This document shows positions 40,987-48,790 of a DNA stretch of 48,790 nt, piece after piece (positions within the stretch are counted from its first letter, which is position 1; each line of letters opens with the position of its first letter). This DNA comes from Acidobacteriota bacterium (GTDB lineage Bacteria > Acidobacteriota > Polarisedimenticolia > Gp22-AA2 > AA152), in contig JAKEFJ010000048.1 of NCBI GenBank assembly GCA_022616665.1, positions 1 to 48,790 of the forward strand. Reading direction: 5' to 3'. Both the position numbers and the translations under genes were made by a program. The notes under the pieces are model-generated. The model saw only the letters and a program-made list of their open reading frames with translations. It searched no databases and was not told the DNA's origin.

Positions 40987-42192
40987 TTACTCCTTCTGCG
41001 CTTCCTCGGGGGCCGGCTCGGAGTGGAGCACCGGCTGCAGACCCAGCTCCCGCAACCCCTGGACGGCCCGCCCTTCGTGATGGGGGCCGAGAGTGCGGCG
41101 GATAGCCAACAGCTCAGAGTAGAGCAGCTCGTTGAGGCCGTCCAGCAACTGGTCCGCCCCGCTGCCGTTTCCCAGGCTCCGGATGCTCTTCTGTAGCAGC
41201 CTTTCGTCCAGAGTCCCGTCCCGGCCCAGAATCTGTTCCCCCAGAAGCGCCGGCTGCTGCTTCTTCTGGTCCAGCAGATAGCGCGACAGAATCGCTTCGC
41301 CGATGGGCCCGACTTCCTTGACCAAGTAGGAATGGAGGAAGCCGAACATCTCGTTGTAGCGGCGGATGAGGGGAAGGGTCTCCTCGTCCCGCGGCTGGGT
41401 CACGGGGGCCTGGTGGGCGCGCATTTTCAAATAGCCGGTGGAGAACAGGAGGAAGATGACGCGCAGCGACTCCGCCCGGCCGATTTCGCTGGCCCGGACC
41501 ACTTCCGCCAGGCTCTTCTCGCCATCGATGAGAGTCTGCACGTAACGCTCGTGCGGCTCCAGTGCCAGGGATCCTCCAGCCTCCCGCGGCGAGGTGGCCT
41601 CGAAGACCGCCTGCTCCGAGGGCATCCGCTCCGAGAACAATTGCGTGTTCCTGACCGAGCGGATTCCCCCGCCCACCATTTCCAGGATGGGAAGGCCCAG
41701 ATCCATTCCTCCTCCGGGAATCTCCTGCGCTTCGTGGAAGCGGAATTCGCCCTTCTCCCATTCGAAAAGCTCGTTGATGATTCTCTGGGCCTGTCGCCGA
41801 AGCACCTCCCACAGGCCCTTGGGAGTGAGGACCCCCGCTTCGATCAGGATGCGGGCGGGGCGCTCGCCGTTGCGCTCCCGCTCCAGCGCCGTTTCCATCT
41901 GCTCGCGCGAAATCTGCTCCTCACAGAAAAGGAACCCAGCCAGATTCCCGTCCGGATGATTCGAGAGCAATCTCACCACCCGCCCCTCCCGAACCTGCAC
42001 GGATACTTCCCGTCCCTCGTCTCGAAGGACGAGCACCCCCCGACGGTTCAGGACCCGCAGGAATTCCAGGACATCGCAGATGGAAAGCGCCTTGAGCCGG
42101 CCGGAAAAACTCCCGTCTCTCGCCGGCGGCCCCGGCCGCGTGGAGGACTCTGTTGGTGGCAACTGAGGATTGGAGTCGGCAGAGCGATTCAT
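40987..42192 (-). CDS. DUF4388 domain protein
   Basis: A 401-residue cytoplasmic protein. DUF4388/PATAN-like domain at about 28-155 (FSGRLKALSICDVLEFLRVL, RGVLVLRDEGREVSVQVREG), then a long region (200-400) that may hold a winged-helix-like segment (about 210-255) and helices with charged residues, without recognised motif. It is the third DUF4388 protein in 10 kb. It leads a minus-strand operon to the Zn-ribbon protein, miaA, hfq and pgsA. Its start looks leaderless. Confidence 0.82.
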   Translation of the reverse strand: MNRSADSNPQLPPTESSTRPGPPARDGSFSGRLKALSICDVLEFLRVLNRRGVLVLRDEGREVSVQVREGRVVRLLSNHPDGNLAGFLFCEEQISREQMETALERERNGERPARILIEAGVLTPKGLWEVLRRQAQRIINELFEWEKGEFRFHEAQEIPGGGMDLGLPILEMVGGGIRSVRNTQLFSERMPSEQAVFEATSPREAGGSLALEPHERYVQTLIDGEKSLAEVVRASEIGRAESLRVIFLLFSTGYLKMRAHQAPVTQPRDEETLPLIRRYNEMFGFLHSYLVKEVGPIGEAILSRYLLDQKKQQPALLGEQILGRDGTLDERLLQKSIRSLGNGSGADQLLDGLNELLYSELLAIRRTLGPHHEGRAVQGLRELGLQPVLHSEPAPEEAQKE

Positions 42193-42200
42193 CCGCCGCG

Positions 42201-42230
42201 ATAATATCCTCGCGAACTTTTCGTTGTCAA
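42201..42230 (-). promoter_or_regulatory. Promoter of the DUF4388-miaA-hfq-pgsA operon, probably leaderless
   Basis: TTGACA (42230-42225), 18-nt spacer, TATTAT (42206-42201) on the minus strand. Only 8 nt separate the -10 box from the ATG at 42192, so transcription should begin at or just before the start codon. Confidence 0.65.
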
Positions 42231-42256
42231 TCTATCGGAGAAGGCGGAGGCTGTGG

Positions 42257-44551
42257 TCAATAAATTCGCAGAAGCTCGATGCCGGGATAGTAATGCTTGA
42301 GAATGGTGGCGTAATCCTCCCCTCGCACGGCCATGCCGTAGGCGCCCACCTGGCACAGCCCGACGCCGTGGCCCCACCCTTTTCCGGCGAAGTGGAATGC
42401 CGCGACGCCACCGGAGGGATCCATCTGGCGCTCCAGAGTGAACAGGTTCTCCTTGAGTCCCAGCGCGGTGCGGACCCGAAATCCGTTGATCAGGAACGAG
42501 CCGCGGCTACCGATCAGCTTCAACTGGATGGCCCGCCCCGAGACGCCGCGCTTGGTGACCACCACGTCCTGGAGACGTCCCACGTCCACTCGCTTTTTCA
42601 CCACATCTTCCAGCTCGTCACGCGTGTAGCTCTGATCCCAGCGATAGTAGGGACTCGAGCGGTCATCGGCCGCGCCGAGCACGGACGAGGTGAGGATGAG
42701 AACGTCCACCACGCCAAAAGCGTTGAGGTGGAAATTCACCTCGTCACCCACATCCAGGATCAGCCGGGACACGGGATAGCTCCTCCCACGGACCGAGCGG
42801 TACAGGCATAGCCCCGGAGTCACCGGGTGCGTCGTGAGATTGCCCTTTTGACTCACGCTCAAGGTGCTGCCTTCCATGCCACGGAAAGTGGCCCGCTCAA
42901 ACTCCCAGGTATCGAGGCTCTGGGCGATCCGGGCGATCCAGGCGAGAACCATGGCACGCGTGGGGCGGGCATGGAGGCGGAGGGTGCCGTCGGGAAACAG
43001 CCCAAGGATCCCTTCGCTGAGCAGGAAGGCCACCGTTCTGGCGTCGGCCGGAGGAATCGATGCGTAGTCGGCGACGTTCAGGACAAAGGGAATGTCCCGC
43101 TCGTCCAGGCTGATCCGCGCCCGCTCTTCCCAGCCAAATGCCTTGACCATGAAACGGCTCCATTCCAGGATGTCCCCGCGCTCGAAGCGGTATCCTCCGG
43201 GAACGCTTCCTGAGCCGATGACCGGGAAGGCGCGCACCCACCATCCCAGGGCCTCCGCGGGAACCGCTTCCTCCTGCAGGAATTTTCGCTGCAGAGCCTC
43301 TTCGCCCGCCACGCCGGAGACCACCAGAAGCGCCAGCTCCGGACCCAGGGGAGGCGACGCCGCGTTCTCGATCCACGGCAGGTCTTCCCGCCCCGCCAGG
43401 ACGGTCGGCTCCGCCTTCTCCGGATAGCAATCCACTCCCTTCAAATAGGGCCCCTTCTGATCCGGAAAGATGTTGACCCCGTCTTCGGTTTTTCCGCCGC
43501 AGGTGGAGGTATACAACGCCTTGATGGGCAGTCCATTGAAGGCTGCGATGATTCCCGCGGTCTCCTCCACCGCCTGGTTCGTCAGCGGGTGCTCCGTGGT
43601 AAAGCCTTTGTAAACCTGACAGGACATGCTGTCGCAGATGTCGAAGCCCGATTCGGAGAACTGCCCGCGGTTCGCCGCGATGTAGGTTCTCGCCGCCACC
43701 GACTGCGCCTTGAGCGCCTCGATTTCAGGATAAATCCCGGGGCCCATCTCGTTGGGAACCACGCCGCGCAGATAATCCTCCAGAGGAAGCTGGTTGATGA
43801 CTTTCAGGCTGTCCCCCAGCATCTTGACTTCGAGCTTTCCCCGGTACGCCAGCCCGTTCACCTCCACCGTCCCGCCCGCCACCGAGGAGACGGCCACGAA
43901 CGATTTCACGTCGAGGACCTGGGAGTAATAGCGGGAGTCCACCAGCCTCAGGCGCGCCTTCCCCGACGCGGGGGAGGCCTCATCCGCCACCCAGATTTCC
44001 GTCATCCCTTCCTCCTGGAGCTTGTCGGTGAGCGGGGCGGCATCTTCGCGCCTGGAGAATTCCCCCACCCGGACCCGGTACGCGCTTCGCTCCGGGTTAT
44101 AGGACACGATGACGGGGTCGGGGACGAGCCGCTCCAGCCGGTCCTTCACGGCATCCGCCTCCGCCTGCGTGGCGAACGAGCCCACTTGAACGCGAAAGAT
44201 AGTCCGCGGCGCGACTCCCTTGGGAAGATCCACCACGACGACCACCGACTCGTCGAAACGGGCCTTCCAGAGCGGGACCAGTTTTTGGGGATGCAGGATG
44301 AGCAGCCCGCCGGCGGCGGAGAGCTTGGCTTCCGCTGGCTCCGTGGTCAGCCCAATCCGGACATCGGGCTGCGCTGCAGGTGTGGAGGGGGCATTAGGAG
44401 TGGGCGGCGGCGCGGCGGGAGGCGTTTCCCCCTTGCGCCTCGGGGCCGCCATGCCGGAGAGGCAGCCGAGGATCAGGGCCAGAATGAGAACTGCGATGAG
44501 GGCATGAAGCGATCGAATCGTTCTCGAGCCTCCTCGGCCGGGACGCGGCAT
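42257..44551 (-). CDS. SpoIID/LytB lipoprotein with SPOR and SLH-like segments
   Basis: A 764-residue exported lipoprotein. LALILGC (C30) is a good lipobox. SPOR domain 118-190 (FRVQVGSFATQAEADAV, SAYRVRVGEFSRREDA); SpoIID domain from about 203 with VVPNEM (E268 equivalent to the SpoIID catalytic Glu), KAQSVAARTYI and YTSTCGGKTED; a break at about 380-700 with an SLH-like stretch (455-545); and the SpoIID end GKGWGHGVGLCQVGAYGMA (723-741). SpoIID proteins are lytic transglycosylases that cut glycan strands lacking stem peptides. Probably acts in cell separation or wall turnover. Confidence 0.87.
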   Translation of the reverse strand: MPRPGRGGSRTIRSLHALIAVLILALILGCLSGMAAPRRKGETPPAAPPPTPNAPSTPAAQPDVRIGLTTEPAEAKLSAAGGLLILHPQKLVPLWKARFDESVVVVVDLPKGVAPRTIFRVQVGSFATQAEADAVKDRLERLVPDPVIVSYNPERSAYRVRVGEFSRREDAAPLTDKLQEEGMTEIWVADEASPASGKARLRLVDSRYYSQVLDVKSFVAVSSVAGGTVEVNGLAYRGKLEVKMLGDSLKVINQLPLEDYLRGVVPNEMGPGIYPEIEALKAQSVAARTYIAANRGQFSESGFDICDSMSCQVYKGFTTEHPLTNQAVEETAGIIAAFNGLPIKALYTSTCGGKTEDGVNIFPDQKGPYLKGVDCYPEKAEPTVLAGREDLPWIENAASPPLGPELALLVVSGVAGEEALQRKFLQEEAVPAEALGWWVRAFPVIGSGSVPGGYRFERGDILEWSRFMVKAFGWEERARISLDERDIPFVLNVADYASIPPADARTVAFLLSEGILGLFPDGTLRLHARPTRAMVLAWIARIAQSLDTWEFERATFRGMEGSTLSVSQKGNLTTHPVTPGLCLYRSVRGRSYPVSRLILDVGDEVNFHLNAFGVVDVLILTSSVLGAADDRSSPYYRWDQSYTRDELEDVVKKRVDVGRLQDVVVTKRGVSGRAIQLKLIGSRGSFLINGFRVRTALGLKENLFTLERQMDPSGGVAAFHFAGKGWGHGVGLCQVGAYGMAVRGEDYATILKHYYPGIELLRIY

Positions 44552-44558
44552 CTTAGCA

Positions 44559-44565
44559 TAGAATA
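44559..44565. promoter_or_regulatory. Overlapping divergent -10 elements (leaderless type)
   Basis: The 20-bp gap between two divergent genes has TAGAAT (44559-44564) 7 nt before the plus-strand ATG and TATTCT (44565-44560) 8 nt before the minus-strand ATG. No -35 boxes are clear. Both genes would then start transcription at their start codons. Confidence 0.45.
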
Positions 44566-44571
44566 TTTTGC

Positions 44572-45243
44572 ATGCCCGCCGTTGCGACCCGGAGGATTCG
44601 GGGAGTCGTCTTCGATCTCTGGAACACCCTCGCCTACAACGATCATCGGCCCAATCCAGTCATCGCCCTGGGTGAGGCCTTCGGCGTACGCGGACAGCCA
44701 GGATGGACCAAAATTCTCGAGCGGGGAATGATGCAGGAAAAGCTCACCGGAATCGAGGAGGGAATCGCCGCCATTTCCCGTCTCACCGGCAGGCGGCTCG
44801 ATCGCGGGACCGCGGATGAGCTGGCGCGCCTCTGGCGGGAGGCCTGCGCGCAGACCCGGCTGTTCCCCGAGGTCCCCGAGATCCTCGGCCGCCTGGCGCA
44901 GCGATTTCGCCTCGGACTCCTCTCCAACACCCAATCGTTCGACCTGGAATTCCCGGGCCTCTCCACTCTGCCCATCCACTCCCGGCTGTTTTCCTTCGAG
45001 ATGGGCGCCCTGAAGCCCGAAGCGGGCCTGTTCGTCCGGATGGCGCAGCAGCTGGAAATGCCGCCCCGCGAGGTGCTGATGGTCGGCGATAATTTTCAGG
45101 ATGATGTGCTGGGGGCGGAGGCGGTCGGGATGCAGGCCCTGCTGATTCGCCGCGGCGGCTCGCCGCTCTCCTTCCAGGAGACCCACCTCGATCGCGAGCC
45201 CCTGATAACCCTCCATCCGCTGCCCGAGCTGTTGGGCGATTAG
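44572..45243 (+). CDS. HAD-superfamily hydrolase
   Basis: A 223-residue HAD-IA-type enzyme. Motif I FDLWNTL holds the nucleophile Asp15, but the +2 acid/base Asp of phosphatases is Trp, as in haloacid dehalogenase-like members. Motif II is LLSNTQS, motif III lies in GALKPEAGLF and motif IV is VGDNFQDDVLGA. Likely a phosphatase or dehalogenase of unknown substrate. Plus strand, 20 bp from the SpoIID gene, convergent with folB. Confidence 0.85.
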   Translation: MPAVATRRIRGVVFDLWNTLAYNDHRPNPVIALGEAFGVRGQPGWTKILERGMMQEKLTGIEEGIAAISRLTGRRLDRGTADELARLWREACAQTRLFPEVPEILGRLAQRFRLGLLSNTQSFDLEFPGLSTLPIHSRLFSFEMGALKPEAGLFVRMAQQLEMPPREVLMVGDNFQDDVLGAEAVGMQALLIRRGGSPLSFQETHLDREPLITLHPLPELLGD

Positions 45244-45257
45244 GCTCGCGCTCCGAC

Positions 45258-45626
45258 TCAGAAATCGGATCGAGACCTGCGCAGCTCGACGCCCACCGAC
45301 TCCACGATGCCATCCAGGACGGGTGTCTCCTTGCGGACGCGGATGAAGATCTCCTCCACGCTCACCTGCTCGAAGACAGTCGCGACAATCTTCCCCGCCA
45401 GAGCTTCGATGAGACGGAACGACTTCCCCCGGCCGATTTCCTGCACGATCCGGTGCACCTTGCGGTAATCCAGCGTGTCGGCGATGCGATCGGAGGCGAT
45501 GGCTTTCGAGTAGTCGAAGGTCAGCTCCAGGTCGATGGAGTAGCGCCCGCCCACTTCCCGCTCCATTCGCGTCAGTCCGTGGTAGCCGTGAAAGCGAATT
45601 CCCGAAAGCAGAATCTTCTCCCTCAT
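45258..45626 (-). CDS. folB: Dihydroneopterin aldolase FolB
   Basis: A 122-residue enzyme of folate synthesis that cleaves 7,8-dihydroneopterin. Features: ILLSGIRFHGYHGLTRMERE at the start (with catalytic Glu near the YHG), DYRKVHRIVQE and the late VRKETPVLDG with the conserved Lys. Length fits. ATG overlaps the preceding stop as ATGA. Other fol genes are not visible. Confidence 0.92.
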   Translation of the reverse strand: MREKILLSGIRFHGYHGLTRMEREVGGRYSIDLELTFDYSKAIASDRIADTLDYRKVHRIVQEIGRGKSFRLIEALAGKIVATVFEQVSVEEIFIRVRKETPVLDGIVESVGVELRRSRSDF

Positions 45627-45982
45627 CGATTCTTCTCGTGTCCTTCGAAGGCTTTCCTGGTCGCCTCGTCCAGGGCGCTGCCGGCGTTGGGGGTGCAGGC
45701 ACAGTGCCCCCCCTTGTGAGTGGCCACGTGCCCGTGGCGGGAGCATTGCCCGTCACAGCCGCCGCAGAACCGATCGGTGCAGACCCAGCGCACGATCTTT
45801 GGGCCCTCCGACCCAGCTTGTTCCTTGTCCTTGGCAACCGGCGCGGCTTTCGGGGGGCTCGCGGGGGGATTTTCCGGCGGAGCCGTCTGGCTGAGAGCCA
45901 AGGCTCCCGCCAGTGAGACGGCCAGGAAAGCCAGCAGGAACAGGGAGCCTAACTGACGTGGGCGCATGCGAATCTCTCCCAT
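45623..45982 (-). CDS. Exported cysteine-rich small protein
   Basis: A 119-residue protein of unknown function. A signal peptide (about 1-30, LGSLFLLAFLAVSLAGALA) is followed by a Pro-rich stretch and a C-terminal cysteine/histidine cluster: CTDRFCGGCDGQCSRHGH, then HKGGHCACTP. This looks like a metal-binding (zinc or copper) module. Two ATGs (45982, 45967) have good ribosome sites; I use the first (GAGG 8 nt upstream). Overlaps folB by 4 bp and follows thrC by 10 bp. Confidence 0.65.
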   Translation of the reverse strand: MGEIRMRPRQLGSLFLLAFLAVSLAGALALSQTAPPENPPASPPKAAPVAKDKEQAGSEGPKIVRWVCTDRFCGGCDGQCSRHGHVATHKGGHCACTPNAGSALDEATRKAFEGHEKNR

Positions 45983-45992
45983 GAAAAGGTCC

Positions 45993-47174
45993 TCATCCTC
46001 GGCCAACCTCCAGAGGGTTGTCAAGGTACTTCAAGCCGGTGCCCGTATTGAACAGCACCACCTTTTCCGTGCGCCGGATGACACCCGCCTGCAGCAGATG
46101 GCGCAGAGCGGCCACGCCGGCGCCACCCTCAGGGCAGGCCAGAACCCCCTCCAGGCGCGCCAGCAGGTCGGCCCCATCCGCCATTTCCTCCTCCGTAACG
46201 GCCGCCGCCGTCCCCCGGCTGCCGCGGATTCCCTTCAGGATGAGTCGATCCCCCAGCGGGCCGGGCACCCGCAATCCCCAGGCTCGGGTCACGGGGTTTT
46301 CCCAAAGAGAGGCCGCGTCCTCCCCCTGATCCAAGGCGCGGACGATGGGAGCGCACCCTGCCGCCTGGACCGCCACCATCCGTGGCCGCGCCGATCCGAT
46401 CCATCCCAACGCTTCCATCTCTTCAAATGCCTTCACCATGCCGATCAGTCCCGTTCCCCCGCCGGTCGGATAGAGGATCCAGTCGGGCAGGCTCCACTCC
46501 ATCTGCTCGGCGATCTCATAGCCCATGGTCTTTTTTCCCTCGATCCGGTACGGCTCTTTCAGCGTGGAAACGTCGAACCACCCCTTTCCGGCGCCTTGCT
46601 CCTTGAGAGCCAGGGCACAGTCCCTAATCGTCCCCTCCACCGCATGGACCGTGGAGCCGTAAGCCCGGGCTTCCTCAAAGAACAACGCGGGCGTATCCCG
46701 GGGCAAGAACACATGCACCGGGATTCCGGCCGCGGCGCCGTAGGCAGCAAGCGCCGAGCCTGCGTTTCCCGCCGACGGGATGGCCAGCTCCGGCGCGCCG
46801 CAATGCTTCGCCATGGTGACCGCCGCCGACAGGCCCCTGGCTTTGAACGAGCCGGTGGGATTTCCCCCTTCCTCCTTGATCCACAACTGCTCGAGGCCCA
46901 CCTCCCTACTCAGGCGACGGACGAGCAGTAGCGGCGTACCACCTTCGCCCAGCGTCACCGGCTCACCCGGGGGCATCACCTCCCGATAACGCCACATGTC
47001 CCAGGGACGATCCCGGAGAAGCCGGGTTGATACCTCACCCGGTGAGAGCCGGTATCGTGCCAGCAGCGGCGCGCCGCAATCGCACAGCCCTGCCAGCTCG
47101 TTCGCCGAACGGCGCCTGCCGCATCGGGAACACTCGAGATGATCGATTCGAGAGACTGGGTGAAGGCCCGGCAT
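45993..47174 (-). CDS. thrC: Threonine synthase
   Basis: A 393-residue PLP enzyme that turns O-phosphohomoserine into threonine. N-terminal zinc ribbon (C15, C18, C31, C33), then LGEGGTPLLL, NPTGSFKARG with PLP Lys111, and PTGGGTGLIG as the phosphate-binding loop. The zinc-ribbon subtype is common in archaea and bacteria. No hom or thrB is visible, so a related PLP lyase is possible, but thrC is the best fit. Follows the GH113 gene by 14 bp. Confidence 0.88.
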   Translation of the reverse strand: MPGLHPVSRIDHLECSRCGRRRSANELAGLCDCGAPLLARYRLSPGEVSTRLLRDRPWDMWRYREVMPPGEPVTLGEGGTPLLLVRRLSREVGLEQLWIKEEGGNPTGSFKARGLSAAVTMAKHCGAPELAIPSAGNAGSALAAYGAAAGIPVHVFLPRDTPALFFEEARAYGSTVHAVEGTIRDCALALKEQGAGKGWFDVSTLKEPYRIEGKKTMGYEIAEQMEWSLPDWILYPTGGGTGLIGMVKAFEEMEALGWIGSARPRMVAVQAAGCAPIVRALDQGEDAASLWENPVTRAWGLRVPGPLGDRLILKGIRGSRGTAAAVTEEEMADGADLLARLEGVLACPEGGAGVAALRHLLQAGVIRRTEKVVLFNTGTGLKYLDNPLEVGRG

Positions 47175-47188
47175 GGCGTTAGAGGCTC

Positions 47189-48289
47189 CTAGGGCCGCGA
47201 GGCGGCCCCCTCGGCGGGGACTTCCCGGGAGGAGTACCAGAGGGAAAGGGTCTGTTCAGCGGGCTTTCCCTGTGGCGTGAAATTGTTGTCATCGCCGCTC
47301 CTGGATGTGTCGTAGTGGGGATACCACTTCCAGATGTAAGCCCCCTTGAACCAGGGTTTCCTCCAAGTGGACCGGAACATCGCCTCGTAGCAACGCGCCT
47401 GTTGCTGGGGATTGACTCGGTCCTGTGTGTCCCAGAGCCAAGGCTGCACAGACGCCCTGTCCGAGCTCTTGTACCCCACCTCGGTGAAGACCACGCTGCG
47501 ATGGGTCCTCGAAGCCACGCGCTCCAGCATCGCCAGCGGCTGCGCCCAACCTGCCATCAGCTCCTCCAGCGTGGGGTCACTCTTCTGCGACAAAGGGAAG
47601 TAGGCCTGCACCCCGGTGAAATCCAGCGCGTCCCAGAATGGGATGGCTTCGAACTCGTGGTCCCAGTTTGCGGCATAGGTCAGCTTGCCGTGATAGACGG
47701 CGCGCACCTGCCGGATGATCTCGCGCCATTCCTTTTCGTGGCCCAGCGTCGCCCCCTGCAGCTCGGTGCCTACCGCCAGAGCTTCCATGCCGTTCTTTTC
47801 TGCCAGATTCGCGTAGTGGAGAATGAAGCTGCGATAGGAATCGAACCAAGCCTTCCAGTGATCGTCGCTCTTCATCTTGATCTCGCCCGTCCATACGGTG
47901 TCGTGCCATCCCGCAACCCAAAGGTGGGGCTTCAGGAGCGTGCGGATTCCGAAGCTGCGCGCCAGCAGCGCCGTTTCGGCCAGCCCGCGGTCGGTCTCGC
48001 CCCAGTAGATGTCGCCCTCGGTGACGATCTGGATCTGGGTGGAGTCTGCACTTTTCATCCAGCCAAAGGGGGTCTGGGAAATCCACTCCACGTTGCTTCG
48101 CACCAGCGGCCGGAACACCGACTCGTCGATGCGCCGGCCCGCCACCCAGCAGACTCCCCGCATCCTCTGATCCGAGGAGAAAAGATTCTGGACTCTTGGT
48201 GGGGGGCTGGGCGCAGCGGTCCGGGTGTCCGGGGGGCTTGCTCCGAGGCATAGGAAGACGGCGAGCAGCAGAGGAAGGACCGTCCTCAC
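47189..48289 (-). CDS. GH113-like glycoside hydrolase
   Basis: A 366-residue exported protein. Signal peptide (1-17), then a TIM-barrel with VGTELQG (E176, acid/base position) and FTEVGYKSS (E270, nucleophile position), as in GH113 (beta-mannanase-like) and related clan A families. WVAGWHD and DFTGVQAYFPL are barrel strands. It might act on cell-surface or plant mannans; the substrate is uncertain. Starts at GTG overlapping the tyrS stop by 4 bp. Confidence 0.85.
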   Translation of the reverse strand: MRTVLPLLLAVFLCLGASPPDTRTAAPSPPPRVQNLFSSDQRMRGVCWVAGRRIDESVFRPLVRSNVEWISQTPFGWMKSADSTQIQIVTEGDIYWGETDRGLAETALLARSFGIRTLLKPHLWVAGWHDTVWTGEIKMKSDDHWKAWFDSYRSFILHYANLAEKNGMEALAVGTELQGATLGHEKEWREIIRQVRAVYHGKLTYAANWDHEFEAIPFWDALDFTGVQAYFPLSQKSDPTLEELMAGWAQPLAMLERVASRTHRSVVFTEVGYKSSDRASVQPWLWDTQDRVNPQQQARCYEAMFRSTWRKPWFKGAYIWKWYPHYDTSRSGDDNNFTPQGKPAEQTLSLWYSSREVPAEGAASRP

Positions 48290-48790
48290 GGCCGATTCCG
48301 CCGGAACCGGACGCGGACGAAACGGCGCTTCCCAACCTTGATCAGGTGCTCACAGGGCGTGTCGGCTTTCAGCTCCAGGTCCGCCGATTCCACCCGCGTC
48401 CCGTCGAGCGTGACGCCTCCTTGACGGATGAGGCGCGTGGCCTCGCCATTGGACTTCGCGAGACCCGCCTTCACCAGGAGCTTGGGAAACCAGAGCGGAG
48501 CCGGCTCGCAGGAGAGCTCCACCTCCTCCACTTCGTCCGGCGCCTCTCTGGAGACGAAAATCCTCTCGAATTCCGCCTCGGCGGATAGGGCCTCGGCCGC
48601 CGAATGGAAATCAGCGATGATCCGTTTCGCCAGCTCTACCTTGGCCTTCTTGGGATGGAGCTGTCCGCTGGCGACGTCCTGCTTCATCCGGGAAATCTCA
48701 TCCAGGCTGGCGTCGGTGCACAGCTCGTAATAGCGCCACATGAGGTCATCCGAGATGGACAGGACCTTGCCGAAAATCTCCCGGGGCGGC
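48286..48790 (-). CDS. tyrS: Tyrosyl-tRNA synthetase, C-terminal part
   Basis: The 5' end lies beyond the right edge; 167 codons are visible. REIFGKVLSISDDLM then WRYYEL matches the region just after the KMSKS loop of class I TyrS (long, bacterial type), followed by the C-terminal S4 domain (about the last 60 residues, KLLVKAGLAKSNGEATRLI). It charges tRNA-Tyr. Linked by a GTGA overlap to the GH113-like gene, which is an odd partner. Confidence 0.93.
   Translation of the reverse strand, partial: PPREIFGKVLSISDDLMWRYYELCTDASLDEISRMKQDVASGQLHPKKAKVELAKRIIADFHSAAEALSAEAEFERIFVSREAPDEVEEVELSCEPAPLWFPKLLVKAGLAKSNGEATRLIRQGGVTLDGTRVESADLELKADTPCEHLIKVGKRRFVRVRFRRNRP

Noticed and set aside
43589-44731. 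380-codon plus-strand open frame
   Set aside because: It is antisense to the SpoIID lipoprotein gene, which has lipobox, SPOR and SpoIID motifs.
44473-45837. 454-codon minus-strand open frame
   Set aside because: It crosses the HAD gene and folB, both with full motif sets; the frame has no recognisable domain.
1-48790. CRISPR arrays, tRNA or rRNA genes, insertion sequences
   Set aside because: I found no regularly spaced repeats, no cloverleaf-like sequence, no rRNA-like stretch and no transposase or terminal repeats; a short tRNA could still be missed by eye.

Overview
The window is 48.8 kb of GC-rich, densely coding bacterial chromosome with about 50 protein genes. I see no tRNA, rRNA, CRISPR array or insertion sequence. 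The cell is diderm: there is a Wza-type polysaccharide exporter, an outer-membrane-type beta-barrel and a periplasmic cytochrome c maturation system. DUF4388 (PATAN-like) proteins, a Zn-ribbon Ser/Thr kinase, a miaA-hfq pair and System I cytochrome c maturation with a Cys-type CcmE together suggest Acidobacteriota or a similar deep phylum. This assignment is inference, because no taxonomic marker is complete here.

Region 1 (1-13447, minus strand) is an exopolysaccharide or glycoconjugate operon. Transcription order is: Wza-like exporter, beta-barrel, small HTH protein, NusG paralog, methyltransferase-like protein, APH-fold kinase, Wzx-type flippase, GT-C-like membrane protein, GT2, polysaccharide deacetylase, GT2, GT2-methyltransferase fusion and a radical SAM enzyme cut by the window edge. 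Most junctions from the kinase onward overlap by a few bases. A good sigma70-type promoter at 13419-13447 starts a leader of about 450 nt rich in inverted repeats. Inside that leader, on the opposite strand, lies a near-consensus promoter followed by a compact fold and a terminator-like hairpin, which makes a candidate antisense or trans-acting small RNA.

Region 2 (13668-22427) holds recG, an EamA transporter, a DUF362 protein and a UbiA-family phosphoribosyltransferase. A polyprenyl-phosphate-type GT2 diverges from these. A greA-led operon follows (greA, an internally deleted homocysteine methyltransferase, a HEAT-repeat lipoprotein, xdhC).

Region 3 (22705-30179, plus strand) encodes cytochrome c maturation: ccmE, ccmF, ccmH, a ccmI-like stub, ccmA, ccmB, ccmC and a 49-residue ccmD. 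A small exported protein, a LOG-fold protein and lepB follow. CcmE carries CxxxY instead of HxxxY, and CcmH has a Cys-rich active site.

Region 4 (30195-44551) contains nadB and then a plus-strand cluster: DUF4388-TM-SPOR-like protein, TPR metallopeptidase, DUF4388-DnaJ-TPR protein and Ser/Thr kinase. I think this is an uncharacterised envelope-signalling module. The minus strand has another DUF4388 protein, a Zn-ribbon membrane protein, miaA, hfq and pgsA, and a large SpoIID/LytB lipoprotein with SPOR and SLH-like parts.

Region 5 (44572-48790) has a HAD hydrolase, folB, a Cys-rich exported protein, a threonine synthase, a GH113-like glycosidase and the 3' end of tyrS. TTG start codons with good Shine-Dalgarno sequences are frequent across the window, and three genes look leaderless.
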